Of a DNA stretch of 64,000 bases, positions 10,271 through 24,900 are shown piece by piece. Positions within the stretch are counted from its first letter, which is position 1. Each line of letters begins with the position of its first letter. Source of the DNA: Fasciola hepatica (taxonomy: Eukaryota; Platyhelminthes; Trematoda; Plagiorchiida; Fasciolidae); contig CANUEZ040000062.1 in assembly GCA_948099385.1 (NCBI GenBank), positions 4,891,501 through 4,955,500 on the forward strand. The letters run 5' to 3'. The position numbers and the translations under genes were made by a program. The notes under the pieces were generated by a model. The model saw only the letters and a list, made by a program, of their open reading frames with translations. It had not been told where the DNA came from and searched no databases.

Positions 10271-11049
10271 GCCAGTCCGGCTAATAACCGCTGCTTTTGT
10301 GTATTAGCAAGGGTTGGGTTATTCTGATTCCACCACACCGTGATATACCAAATTCGAACTATTCAAAAAGTGAAAAAAGAACCGAGAGAGCGAGTAAGAC
10401 CCAAAAACGCTTGCTAAAAATACCGAATTACCACTGACTAAAATTGAGGAAATGATACACCCGTGATCGAGGATTCGCCAAAAAATAAGAAAAACAAAGG
10501 ACTAGCCAAGTTAGAACTTCAGATACCAGGTACTAACTAGATCCCGAGAACGGCCTATGGAACGAATAAAGAGCCGAAATTTCCGACGTTTTCCAAAAGA
10601 CGGCAAAATTCAGTGGAAAAGGTGAAGGACGGCTTGCATTAAAACAAAGTCATTCACGTTTACATTTGGTAGCGACGCCGGACGAGACACTAAACAAGGG
10701 AGCTAAAGGTTCAACAGTCCGCAAACAGTGCAGTCAAAAGTGCGTTTTTCAAATGGCTTCCGCCATTTGAATTACAGCAAGCGGACAAACAGCGCACAGC
10801 CCTGTGGCATCGAACAGCATACAAACTGCTTAGAGTTAAATGCTAACTGGTTGTGTGTTGTCTAGAGTAATTTTGGTCATGAAGTTACACAATAAAACTC
10901 TGTCATCTCTAGGTCTCTACAATATAAGCAACTATGGAGTTCTGGCAGGTTGGTCAACGTTTTTCGGTGTTTCATTCCACACTCACTTATTTATTGAAAC
11001 TGCTCACGGACTTATTAAAAGGCAAGGAGAAGCAGCCGTTTTCCGTGGA
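10271..11049. other. no recognisable gene; possible old LTR or leader
   Basis: This stretch precedes the gag remnant in element order and is where a 5' leader and LTR of that copy would lie. I could not find a matching direct repeat elsewhere in the window. The only plus-strand frame of any length (from 10840) runs into the oppositely oriented RNase H remnant and has no domain of its own before about 11050. Confidence 0.35.
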
Positions 11050-11660
11050 AGCAGCAATAGACACTTCCGTCAGGCCGGAACATGCCATCCGCAACACAGC
11101 CTCATGATCACATCTGAAGCCAACTGCTCCGACTACCCTAGCTATTACGCATAAGAAAAAGCCATGGGCCCGGCATTGCAGCAATATTTAGCCGCTTCTT
11201 GGCAACCCGCTGCATTTTTCTGAGGGTGCTGCAACCGGTGGGATTCAGGTCTAAGACCAGAGGCCACGAGGCGCCAGCTGTTTAACTCGGCATTAGTCAC
11301 TAGGGGCACTTAGGTGGACGCGAAACCACGACCTACTTCGATCGAAGGCCAATCATCAAAGTATTGCGAGCCGCCCCCGACAGATGCCCTCCCAGAGAGT
11401 CTAGACATCCGGATAACATAGCTTTGCTAACGAATGATGTGTGCCACATCTCAAGGGTCGATAATCCTGTTACAGATGCGCTACCCAGGCAGATCACTCT
11501 TCAAGCAGCTGTATTCTTGCTGTCGGACTACTCTGAGTTAGGGCACTATGCTGCATCTCACCGCAGCAGCTCCAAACTCCTTCTACTCTTTCAACCGGTC
11601 GCACTCCACAAGACATGTTCAAAACCATCCAGGACCAGTCGCACCATCAGCTTTTAGGCG
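11050..11660 (+). pseudogene. Gypsy RNase H remnant, opposite strand
   Basis: Plus-strand remnant of a Gypsy RNase H region. It reads GPALQQYLAASWQPAAFFS (usual form: xALQQ...W.PLAFFS) at 11165-11220, and then, after frame damage, RAAPDRCPPRESRHPDNIAL and DVCHISRVDNPVTDALPRQI at 11364-11500. Those are the RNase H end and the ADxLSR-like terminus. The Asp-rich FTDHKPL block has been lost in the frameshifted middle. It points away from the minus-strand remnants to its left, so it belongs to a separate insertion. Confidence 0.8.
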
Positions 11661-12987
11661 GTAGCCTCTCAAAATCTATTCACTACCCTAAAATGAGCTG
11701 TATTGGTCTCATGAGTGACATTCAGGTTGGCAGTCGATCGTGCTTCTTGCTCCCCTTGAAATAAATTATAATTATTGTTTAATAATGAAAAATAATGAAT
11801 TTCAGTTTGCCATACTGTAAACAGGTAGGAGTAAACTGAAATCTTCTGGTCTCACACGAAACTTCGAAACATTTCATATGCTACTCAACATCTCTGAAGG
11901 TGGAATTCACGTTAAGTCCTTTTATTCCAGAAACGATTATGGTTTCTCTACCTTTCACCGACGAAGGATGCAATATTGACTTGATGGAATAGACTAATCC
12001 CAGCTCAGAGCTCCCGAGAAATGAAAACTCAACACCAGTATGGAATGTGGCCGTGGTCATTTTGTCTTGGTATGATATCTTAGCACAATGACTGAATAGA
12101 TTGGGCCGTCGTAAATCTGGGTGAAAAAATAAACTGAAAACAGTTTGAACTGCAAGTATCCGCTCGGAGAAGATAGGAGAAACAATAAAATGTGGCAGTA
12201 TAATGCCATTTACCAGAAATACGGTGAAAAATAAGTCGAACAAGGTGACTCATGGTATGTCCAGAATGTGCAGCAAACTAATACCAGGCGACTCATAAAT
12301 GAACGCATTCACATAATTCGAGGTAGCATCTACAAGGTGATGATACAAGATCACGAATAAATGGGTTATGAATAGTCACCACACCCAAAAAAGCTCGGAT
12401 GAGACAGGTTTTTGTAATTTCTGAATGACTAGGTGACCGAAAGTTCAGAATGTCGGAACAGAGGTACAATGGGTTTTTGCCAGTCACAAGCAGCTTGCGT
12501 GGAATTTAGAACGGTACTCATATCTACAGGAATTTCAGGAATCTTGCAATGGATTTGACTTCATCAGCTTAGTATGTTCTCATCCGCTACCTAATTACGG
12601 CTTACGGTTGTAACCATGAGTTTGGATGAATTGACAGCTATGATACTCTTTGGCATACACGTTGTTTTCAATAACTCCATAAATGACTTGTCGAACTCGA
12701 GGTGGATTCTCCATCTCCTGGCCATAAATGGCATGAATTACGCATGACCTGGGTGACTTATCTGGAATATGCAAACATAATTACAAATTCTGCTGCTTAG
12801 TAGCTAAACCCGCTGACCATATCGCTTCCCTTGGACATAAACAAAGTCTTGGCCATGTATGCTGTCACTAGCCTCCGTGACGCTCATTCATCCTATTGCG
12901 AGACAAAATGTATGTTAACAAAATGATAGTGTACAGAAACACGTGCAACAGAAATGGAAAAAGGAGGAATCACAATATGCGCACAAT
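11661..12987. other. no recognisable gene
   Basis: A minus-strand frame at 11881-12243 (120 codons) is the longest open stretch but shows no domain I recognise. It is AT-rich and Phe/Ser-rich, as chance frames often are. No repeat boundary is evident. Confidence 0.35.
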
Positions 12988-13283
12988 GTTCAACGAGTTG
13001 ACATCAAACCGGCCACAGAAAAACTGCTCCTCAAGTTAGGCTTGACGCAGCTTTTGGACGGGCGTTTTGCGTCGTTCAGAAGTATCCTAGTAATTTCACA
13101 GTTGGCTGACGAGTAATGGTACTGGAGGACACACTCCCTCAACTTCCACAATCGCTTTCGTCGAGGAAGTAAAAGAGGAAAGACCGTGGAGTGCCATCCG
13201 CGTGTATCCTCACAGGGCCTTTGCCGAGGAAGTGTCTCTGTGGTAGCGCTTGCGGTTTCCGCGTGCGCAAAATGTACAGTCAA
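12988..13283 (-). pseudogene. second copy of a Gypsy gag-protease junction
   Basis: A minus-strand fragment ending LRSSFSVAGLMSTR. Its last 130 bases (12988-13120) closely match 16890-17030, part of the decayed Gypsy element to the right (there LRSNFSVACLMSTR). The word KSCVKPN is shared. This is the Gag tail and start of the protease in CsRn1-like elements; the knuckle survives only as scattered C and YH residues. It is either a separate truncated insertion of the same family or a duplication. Confidence 0.7.
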
Positions 13284-13976
13284 ACAAGTAATGGGCTGAT
13301 CACTGTAGAGACCCCCTCCTAGAAGGCTGCCCGCGAGAAGGGCTTCGATTTATGAGTCTGGCAGGCGAAAGAGTATATCGCGTGTGATAACGCTAATGAA
13401 ATAAACAAATGTTGCAGCTCTTCGTGACTTTGGAACCTTTCGTGGGTTCGGACCGCAGCTCCAAAGTCCTCGGATCCGGTGGTATTGTCTATTGACGATT
13501 TCAGGTCACCTGAAATGCAGAACAAACGCGACAACGAAAGAAGCGTATGAAGTTACTCCGAAACGAATGACTTATTTTGAGAATAAAATAAACAACTGAT
13601 TGATACCATTCTTTTGAGGTAAAAAGAAATTGACAACACTGGCCCCCTAGGGAGGAAAAGTAGAAGTAAGCAAAGGGAGAACGGAAGTTACATGCGGTAG
13701 AATGTGGCGGTTGGCACTCGAGACGAGGCACTGGGAAGAGCCACCGTAGCTGGCTACCCCACCCGGAAAACCTGTAGTTTCAACGCCGGGGCAGGATTGT
13801 CCGATGCTTACGGAGAAGGCCTCAGTGGAATTTTCTCTTCGCTCACCCCAATGACGGACCTAGTACAGATTCGGCTTGGTAAAGGTAATTTGTGATCGAT
13901 TTATCCTCTTGTAGTATTATTTTGCCTACTTATGGGATAAAGTATACCGTATCTGCGAAACGAACGGGTTTTTTGA
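13284..13976. other. 3' part of decayed Gypsy element, LTR not resolved
   Basis: Lies beyond the integrase of the 13977-17035 element, where its 3' untranslated region and LTR should be. On the minus strand a purine block GGAGGGGG at about 13311-13325 resembles the polypurine tract of the intact element. I found no partner LTR, so ends are not defined. Confidence 0.35.
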
Positions 13977-16900
13977 TCATCCGTCCGCGGTTGGAAGTCG
14001 ATGGGGCTGATCTGTGTTGAGCGCCGTGGAAGGACTTCCGGGCAACTGGGTCACCGGCGTTGGTACGATCGGCGTATTAAACTCCCGGTAAGTGAGTGCT
14101 GGCGATATCGGACGGAAAGCTGGTTTAAGCCGGTCCATATTGACCGTATCTTTTCTGCCGTTGTGGTCGATGACGAATGTTTTCTCCAGGCGGTGTAGGG
14201 CTCTGTCGCGGGTGGAGTAGGCAGGTTGTAGGGGAGCGCGTGCCTCTGTCCTAAAAAACGTTCGTACTGTCTTGGAGGTGTGGGTGTACGTAAACCGCCG
14301 TGTTTTGTTCGCGAGCCGCGGGAAGGTGTAACTGCGGCATCTGGTGTGGTGGCCTGGCGGCATAATCAGCGTGGTCAAAAGTGACGACGGACTTTGAGGC
14401 TACCATGTCACCAGGAAGACTGAACGCGCAAACTGAATGTGAGTTTGACCGATGTGGTTCGTAGATCAGCCTAAAAAGCGTTGCGGCAACCCAGGAGTAC
14501 TAACGGTAGTGATTCCCGCCAGCCTGGATTTTTGTGGGCTGCCAAGCTGCCTTCAGTTGCCGATGAAAACGTTCTACCATTCCGTCTGCTGACGGATGGT
14601 GGGTGGTGGCATTAAGGCGACGGACTCCCCAAAGTTGCAGGAGACTACTGAAGGCTCCCTCAAAATGCGAACCGCGGTCTGTGGTAACCACGACTGAACA
14701 ACCAAATGCTGCAAACCAAGGTCCTAATAAAGCTTGGGCGACTGCTTCACTAGCTGCTTTCTGCAAAGGTACAGCTAACGACCATCTGATGGAACGATCT
14801 ACACAAGTGCGCAGATATATACTACCCTTTGACGGAGGCAACGGCCTTACCACGTCAAAAAGCAGGTGATGGGAATGTGAGTCGTCAACTGGGAATTTTG
14901 ATAATGGGCTTTTAGTGTGCCTATGCGCTTTCGACTGTTGACATTGGATGCGGGTACGGGCCCATGCAGTGACATCACGTTTCATGTTGTGCCAAACATA
15001 ACGGTCATCGACGAGTTTAGTAGAGACCTTTATACCCGGGTGGGACAATTCGTGTAACGTTTCGAAAAGCTGTCACCCTAAATCTGGTGGCACTGATAGC
15101 CTTGGGTGGCCTTTGGACACGTCACACAATATGTAACCTTCGGCTGAAGGAATGAGAACCGACGCAGAGATGAGGTGCTACTGAGCCACTACCTCAGCAT
15201 CGTCTGCTTGGACGGATACGATAACTTCGAGGTTGATCGGGCCGGGGGTGCTGAGGTCCAGGTAGTGACTGCGAATGAACACGCCTGCGACAGGATTATC
15301 GACACCTGAGATGTGACGCACATCACTAGTGTACTGAATGATGTTATCCAAGTGTCTAGACTGTCTTGGAGAGTACTTGTCAGTGGTGGCGCGCAGTGCG
15401 TAGATAATCGGTTTATGATCGGTGTAGACCGTGAATTCGCGCCCCTCTAGGGTGTGCCTAAAGTGAAGGGATGCCTAGGTAGATAGCGAGCTTGTTGCGG
15501 CCAAAAGGGCTTTACTTGGGTTTGGCCGGTTGTAGTTTCTTGGAGAAGATTTCAACGGGTTGCCAAGTGTCAGCTAAGTATTGCTGCAGCGCCGCGCCCA
15601 CGGCTTTGGCTGATGCATCTGTGACCAACGCAACTGGCGATGTTATGTTGCTGCTAGCCTTCTTCAGAATAGCAAATGCTTCTCGTGCCGTTTTTGTGAA
15701 AACCAGCTGCTTCGCCTCGACTTCCAACAGGTCTGTGAGCAGCTGCATTAGCTGAGCGCACTGTGGAGTGAAACGACGACAGAAATTATTCGACCCGTCA
15801 AAACGCCGTAGTTGCATGAATGACGTAGGCTCTGGGTAGTCCAGGATTGCCTGCACCTTACCTGCAATGGTATGATTCCTGTGAAAGTCTCCTTGTGGCC
15901 TAGGAATTCGATGACGTCGATGCCTATCACGCACCTATTCGCGTTGACCATGACCCCGTGTTGAGACAGGCAGTCGCATAGCGTGCGTGGATGTGCTGGA
16001 CTTTCTGTCCTATGCGAGTTGGTTATAAGAATGTCGTCAGGATATACAAACGCGAAATCTAACCCTCTGCATACCATTTCGATAAGACGCTGGGAAGTTT
16101 GAGCAGCGTTGTTAAGTCCAAGCGGCATTCGTAGAAACTCGAAAAGACCGAAAGCAGTCATTGCGGCTGTTTTGGAAATATCTGCCTCAGCTACTGGTTA
16201 TATGCCGGCACTAAATCCATTCGAGTGAAAATTACCTTACCCGGTAAACCAGCTGTGAGGTCCGTGGTGGGCGGAATAGGATGTCGGTCGGGGGTAGTCA
16301 CTCAGTTGAGTGAGAGATAATCCCCGCACGATTTGCAGTCATCAGGTGACTTCTTCGGGACCTTGTGAAGAAGTGATGCCCACGGACTGTTGGAAGGTCG
16401 GTTAATTACCAAGTTGAGCATGTGTTGAAACTCGGAGTGGGATACACGGAGCTTGTCTGGAGCCAACCTGATGGGTCGAACGTAGACAGGGGGTCCTTCT
16501 CTGATAACGTGATGGACCACATCAGTGGTGATTGGAGGCAGGTTGTTTTTTGGGCGGACAAGATTAGGGTACTCGCTGAATGAAATACCAAATTCTGGTT
16601 CGGAATTGGGGATCGGGGTGAGGATTAATGGTGTTTGAGCTTAGGTTAAGGAACCATCAACGAAATTTGACGTGACTCGATGTGCTAGCTGTCGCTTGTC
16701 GGGGCCGACTACTAGAACGTGACTTCCTAAAACATCTAGGCATAGAATAACCTGGTGCACTTGGGTGACGACAGAAGCCCACGGCAAAGGAAGACGTAGG
16801 TCAAGGTCTAGGGTGAGAAATTGGCTGCCGTAAGCTGGAATTGAAGTGCCGTTTGTGGCTTGCAGTGTCTGGGCTGTGGAAGAAACAGCAGACCGTTTTG

Positions 16901-17035
16901 AAAGCGAGTTGACATCAAACAGGCCACAGAAAAATTACTCCTCAAGTTAGGTTTGACGCAGCTTTTGGACGGGCTGTTGTGCGTCGTTCGGATGGATCTT
17001 AGTAATTCCACAGTTGGCTGCCGAGTAGTAGAAGG
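13977..17035 (-). pseudogene. decayed CsRn1-like Gypsy pol
   Basis: A long but dead Gypsy element on the minus strand. In element order: gag-protease junction (16808-17035); protease remnant (about 16620-16900); reverse transcriptase N-part (16302-16520, [34 protein letters not shown]); reverse transcriptase core (15748-16161, [18 protein letters not shown]); linker and RNase H start (15512-15934); integrase (14500-15048, SHPGIKVSTKLVDDRYVW, TTDRGSHFEG, GMVERFHRQLK); and GPY/F-like end (13977-14378, LHRLEKTFVIDHNGRK). The polymerase site reads YPDD instead of Y-I/V-DD. The integrase zinc finger has lost its first Cys (ARTRIQC). The RNase H core (about 15050-15500) is shredded. The integrase triad D, D, E is still readable. 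At least five frames are used, so the copy cannot function. Confidence 0.9.
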
Positions 17036-19261
17036 CGCGCCAAAAATGAGTTTGGGAGTGTATGAATTTGGTCACAGAACGCTCGGAAGCAACGCAGGGA
17101 GAACAATCCCCGGTAACCACCTGCGGGTCAGCTGAAAATGTGTCTTTAGTTATTTGCTAATGCTATAAAACGTGTACAATACAGTGACAAGGGAATGGTG
17201 GGATATGTGGAAAGCACATGGTACCACAAATTCACTGAATCTCGGATTCGTTGAACTTTCCTTATGTTCTTTTCGTTTTCGGTACCTCGGATTTCCAGGT
17301 GCATTGTATTCACTCTTCATGTAAACAGTGTCAATAAAACGATTTTACCTTCCTATCTGATTGCATGGCGATTGTATTACGATATATCATTCTGCTCGTC
17401 TCCAGATTTCAGCATAGATGTTCATTTCCTTTGTGTGACATCAACTGTTTTTATTCCTCCAAATTCTTCTAGAGTTCTATTCAGAGTGTGAATCTGCATC
17501 AAGGTCAGTGGTCCATATTTACTGTTGTTGTTGCTTTATATTCATTCTTATGAATTTCAACGCATCTACCAAATTCATAATTCACTTGTACACAATGGAT
17601 CATGCAACTACGCACGTCTTGTGGTTGCCGAGATATACCATTATCATAACAACATGTCTCAGATGCACCGATTCATCATCCATATCCACAACTCGTGCCA
17701 TACTATTCTGAAGTTCTCCCAACACCATTTCAGATGCTGGTCATAAATCATTTCCACATTGGTAAGATACACCGGCTCAGCCAGCGCATTTTACATTCGA
17801 ACGGAGCACTCGACATTTGAGTAAAGGTGCTGGTCTAGGATGTGTTGCTGGTTGATTGTTTCAACGATGTTGGGACTGATAGCAGAATGACCCCGACCTA
17901 ACTTACTGATTACCTATTTGATTCATGCTTATTTACACGCACGCATCTTGCATCTGACTGCACCATTCATCCAATCACATTTCGTTACGCACCGAACGGC
18001 CTTACTTGGCTGTGACGGTTCCATGTTTAGCTTTCGCTTCATGTTTTCTGAACTAGCTTGCTCTTGCGTTCGTGAACGGATTTCCTGGGTGTCATGATTT
18101 ACCAGTATTAGTGTATGTAAAACTTCAGCGTCGCTGACCTCGGACTCGCACGCTGTCAGGATCAAATACATGGGAGCATTCCGTAAGATTACGGGAGATT
18201 TCTTACATTCGAACTGTTTATTTTGATTGTTGTCGATAGGCCAATAACTTCCTTGCAGCTCTCACGACAAAATGTGAATAGTTTATCCGGCCACTTTCCA
18301 CTCTCATGATTATCGACCAAAATGATGCAGAAAAGAAATGTGAGGGAAGTCGTTATTTTCGCAACAGAACCAACCTAATTGTCGTGGATAGTTTGCCGTT
18401 TACTAAGGACTCAACTTAGTTATGCTTCGTAAATTTGGACGGACACATTGCAGCTGTACCAGTAGGTCGCCAGAACCCAATGTTTATTCAGGAACGGACC
18501 ACAGTATTCGGAATAAATCCTTTCTCAAGTTTCACAAGACACAGACCATAGAGTTCATTTCGAAAGTAGAAAAAAGGTTTTGTGAGCATAACGGATACAA
18601 CTTTTGACGAACTGCACGATACCACAACCGGTCGCAAGCTACCAGCAAGTTAGGCAAGCCGACGCCTTAGTTTTTCTAATTCTTAAATGACAAGAAAGCA
18701 AACTGGATAGTAATATTGTCGGAGTGAGTGAAGAATTCCTCATTCAAAAACAAAATTTTATCTGTTATAGCTAACTCCTCTCTGCTTGAAAATAACCCTG
18801 AAACCGACGCTAATTATTGTCATTTCATCCTCGTTTGATTTCAGATACAATAGATCGGAAGTACCGACGTGAACCGCGAATTAGATCTTGTCGGCTCACA
18901 AAGAGTGGTTGAAAAGATGAACTATCAGGATCACAACTCTCTCATATGCCTATTTTTCTGATTTGTGGGGCCTTGTTTGTTTTTTGCTCTGAAATAATTG
19001 GATTGTGGTCGGTCGGTTTTTTCGGGTTTTTGAATTTACGACAGAAAAGTATAAGTACCCATTCGAAATTCAAGACTGGACATTTATTACAATGAATTGT
19101 CAAAGATGAGTTGTTCTGGGGTTTTCTAGGAGAACTAAAGAATATTGCTTGAAGTGCTGTCTCGTAGCACAATGACTATGTAGGAACCAAAAATTTGGGT
19201 CTCACTGGAAGCAGTCAAAAGGTTCCAATGTCGGCCTAATCACATTTGGATCAGCAGTCAT
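17036..19261. other. no recognisable gene
   Basis: About 2.2 kb of AT-rich sequence without an open frame that carries a domain. I see no tRNA, microsatellite or element end. Confidence 0.4.
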
Positions 19262-21361
<2,100 letters not shown>

Positions 21362-21689
21362 GTTAATTACTATTCGTAATTAGAATTTGTCCTTCTCCTT
21401 TCTATTTAGTCACTTATTAGTAGTGATTACGTGCACCGTGAACCTCGGGCAAGCGTAATGCATTTTCTCTTGTTCTTGGTTTCTCACCTGGCTGCATGTA
21501 TTTTTCTTGCTGTGTATTTATGCCTACTGTATTATTTAGAACCGCGAATTATTGATAAACACGGTTATTCGATTGGAATTTGTTCTACTGCCCGTAACCG
21601 TGTCCTGCCCATATCGTGCGTGTAGCTAGTGAGAATACATTTCGGCTAAACTGACACCCTAGACATCAGGATAGTCGCAACAGTCACCA
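21362..21689. other. spacer between two CAT-triplet tracts
   Basis: Ordinary sequence of about 330 bases between the main CAT tract and a smaller one. No gene or element is recognisable. Confidence 0.4.
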
Positions 21690-21905
21690 TTCGATCCACA
21701 TCATAATAATCGACCCCATCATCAACATCCGCATCCTCGACCGAAACAAAATAACCTCAATGAATGTCGTGCTAATCAACATCCTAACAGTCGTTATCAT
21801 ATTCATCAAAATCATCATCATCACCATCATCATCACTATCATCAACATTCGAATCACCATCATCATCATCATCAACTTCATCGTCTCATTGAATATACTC
21901 ATCAT
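21690..21905. repeat. smaller CAT/ATC triplet tract
   Basis: A 215-base outlier of the same triplet composition as 19262-21361 (atcatcatcaccatcatcatc near 21811-21875). Its frames are artefacts. Confidence 0.8.
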
Positions 21906-24900
21906 GCGTCACCTCCTGGTTATCACCTTTTCCGTGGTTTCTTCCCGGATCTTCTTGATGGCTTTCATTGTCGTCATCCCTTTATGTTGATTAAATTCTT
22001 GAAGGCTGTCTCTTCTACCGCGACTACCCTTTGCTACGTCGTGAATTTCATTCCTCCTGGTTTCTTTTTTTCGAACCCGTTTCCCCATTTTTCTACTTCA
22101 TTTTATTTACTTTCGTTCCTTCCTTTCTTTACCTTCAGATGAGACGCTGAGTTACTGTCACTATTAAATGTCGTATTCCACTTATAACTATGAGAAAGTG
22201 TGGGCTCACACTCTAGCTCTACGAACAATCGATTTAGATTTTTGCCTTGCTCCACTGGTTCTCAATCAGTTCAGTTCAGTTCGGTGCATATAGCGTATAC
22301 ATCGGCGTGCCTTATTTCGTCCACATTCTCGCGCCCTGAGCTTCTCGGATCTCTCGATTCTGTAACAAATAAGGAGCAGCTGCTATGGTGACTGGGCAAG
22401 GATAAATGGAAGAGTTGACTTTCAAATGCTGAGCCTCAATCTGACGTGTTTCAGAGGATCATTTTCTCCGGAGTGGTCCAGTCTCCTCCCGCGAATTCCC
22501 TTAAGGTTTTGTATTTTCATCCGGGTTGAGCTCTAAGCGGAATCATTCTCGGTGGAACTTCTAGTTTTGTCTTTCTTCATTCGTGCGAGCATGCCTTTAA
22601 TCAAGTTGGTGCAAAAACGTATCCCACAGCTGACCTGTGAGTTGATCTTGTTCAGAACTTTACTCAGTCTACGTTATATACCGCGCTTCTTCTCTACTAT
22701 CACAAATACAACAGTCTCTCATTGACAGGTCACTTTAGGGGCCTCAGATATTAATTAGGAAAGGTTTTCTCGGCCTTCATCTCAAAATTTTCTGTTTAGC
22801 AGCTCAAGCTACTTTTTACAGTAAATTTATCATCTTCTGAAGAAAGACTGTGACCATCTCATTTGCGAAATTCTTTTGAAAACATCTGTTTGATGCGTGA
22901 CTCATATACCAACACTACCTATTTTCAGTTTTTTGGGACTAATTTCACTCACATTCACTTCACTTTTCATCATGAACATTTACACCATGTTATTTTGCTC
23001 CGCAGCGCATTTCCCACTTCCCCTTGGTTTTGAGCCCACTGCGTCACGGACAGTGACAGTAATCATTGACTCAAATCGCTCACTGAATCAGTGATTGAAT
23101 TACCTCAACCCGTTTCAACTTATGCTCTTATTGTGTGGGTATGTTTGGCTCATGGTCGATTATCAGCCATGTACAGTCAACAATCTACATGTCATTGCCT
23201 GTTCAGAATCCAGGTCAGTATTGTGCCAGCGGATTCACAAGTGACAAGGTAGCGGATCGATAAGAAGTGAACGGATTCCCTTCAAATGGTAAGTAGTCAT
23301 GTCACCACTCAACCAAGAAGAAGACAGACTACTTGTTGCAATTTTGAACTAATTGGTTTGCGTTCCAGTGATTGGCGACAGTAACTATTTTGTTCCTATA
23401 TAACCAATGTGTTCTGCGCTCTTAAACTGAGATGGTTTGAGGACGGGAAATTCTTCTCACTAGAGTTAGTGGAGGAGGATTTAAAACTCGCTTCTTTGTT
23501 TTTGGGGCTCAGCAGTGACCTAGGATAAACTATTGCTAATGCCTGTACACCCTGATTATGCTTCCAAACGTGTCACTCGATTCTCCCGGGAAATATATCG
23601 TGACTCTAGTTTACTACTATAATCGGACTGGGGATAAACGGTTTACTGGTCCGTGGAAGTCAGATTCTGGGAAGATTGCTTATCAGCTGAGGAGATTAAC
23701 AGGGTCGTCCAGCTTAGCTGGATTAGCTGGGGAAGGAGTGCATTTACTGCTGCGAAAATGGTCCGTTTAACACCAGATCGATGAGAAAAATGCTTCTTAG
23801 AAAGACGAGATATCTGTACGGGCACCGCTACTCGTAACTCCAGGAAGAAATATCCTGAACAAAAAATTTGCCCTATGCGAATGCTACCAAAGAGATCTTT
23901 TCAAAGATACCAAAGGTAAATGGGAAATGGAGCGCAACTGTGAAATGCCACTTCGAAACGAACGCACGATTTCTTGAAACGAGATACCTTGGTTTTTTTG
24001 CAAATATTTCTTAACCATCGACATTCTGGCAAAGGAGTGACTCAAAAACTACACCATATGCATGTGGTAATCCAATAGAAGCTTCCAGTTTGTTCGTCAA
24101 TAAAGACAGTCCTAAACGTGTATGCATTGTTTTACTGTGCGCAGCAGCGATTTGTCAACAAATATATTGAAGGGGTCGAGTACAATGTGTTAAATCCAGG
24201 GTGAAATCTAAAGGCCTTTACCTCGGAGTTTCTACTACAGCTGAGATTGGTACCTTCGTTAATCAACTGCATCCAGTTTTTCATCAGAAACGTCGGCCAC
24301 AGGTTCCTGTCAAGTCAGAACCCACATCGTATTCATGAACGGGATGAATCCATTTGAGTATATTCTCGAATGAGTCACCAGTTAGCAAAATCCAAATTGC
24401 GTGATCTGAATAGTATGTACGTCTCATGTTCAGAATGATGGGTAATCAGTACGCCACAAAGAGGAGCAAGAACTGCCCACGGTGGTCTTCTGTTGTCCCA
24501 CTAACTCTGGTGAGAAGACCTTTCTTCTTCTGAACCACGTCGATTTAGTAGTACAAAAATTGCAGTCTATGCAGGATGCACGGTCCTCATAGCCAAATCC
24601 TGGCTCACACACCTATTGGTCTACCTGTTATTCACAGCCAGCTACTCTGATTGATTAGTCGGGTCTAGTTGGCTGACTCGGTTCAGAAGACAGTTGGTAT
24701 TTGATTGCTCGTTCGGTCCACTTCGATCGCTCCAATCTTCTGTTCGATTCAGTTTAGGCGAAGACATGCTAGCTGTTCTCCAAACTATCGTGTTGTCTAC
24801 TAAACGAACCAGGCTGTCTATTGACAATGTACCACCTCATTACCTAACACGCTGTAAGCCCAAATGCCCTAATAAAAACGAGATTGGGTAACAGAACGAA

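Noticed and set aside
11881..12243. 120-codon minus-strand frame as a gene
   Set aside because: No domain, biased composition, and no conserved neighbour.
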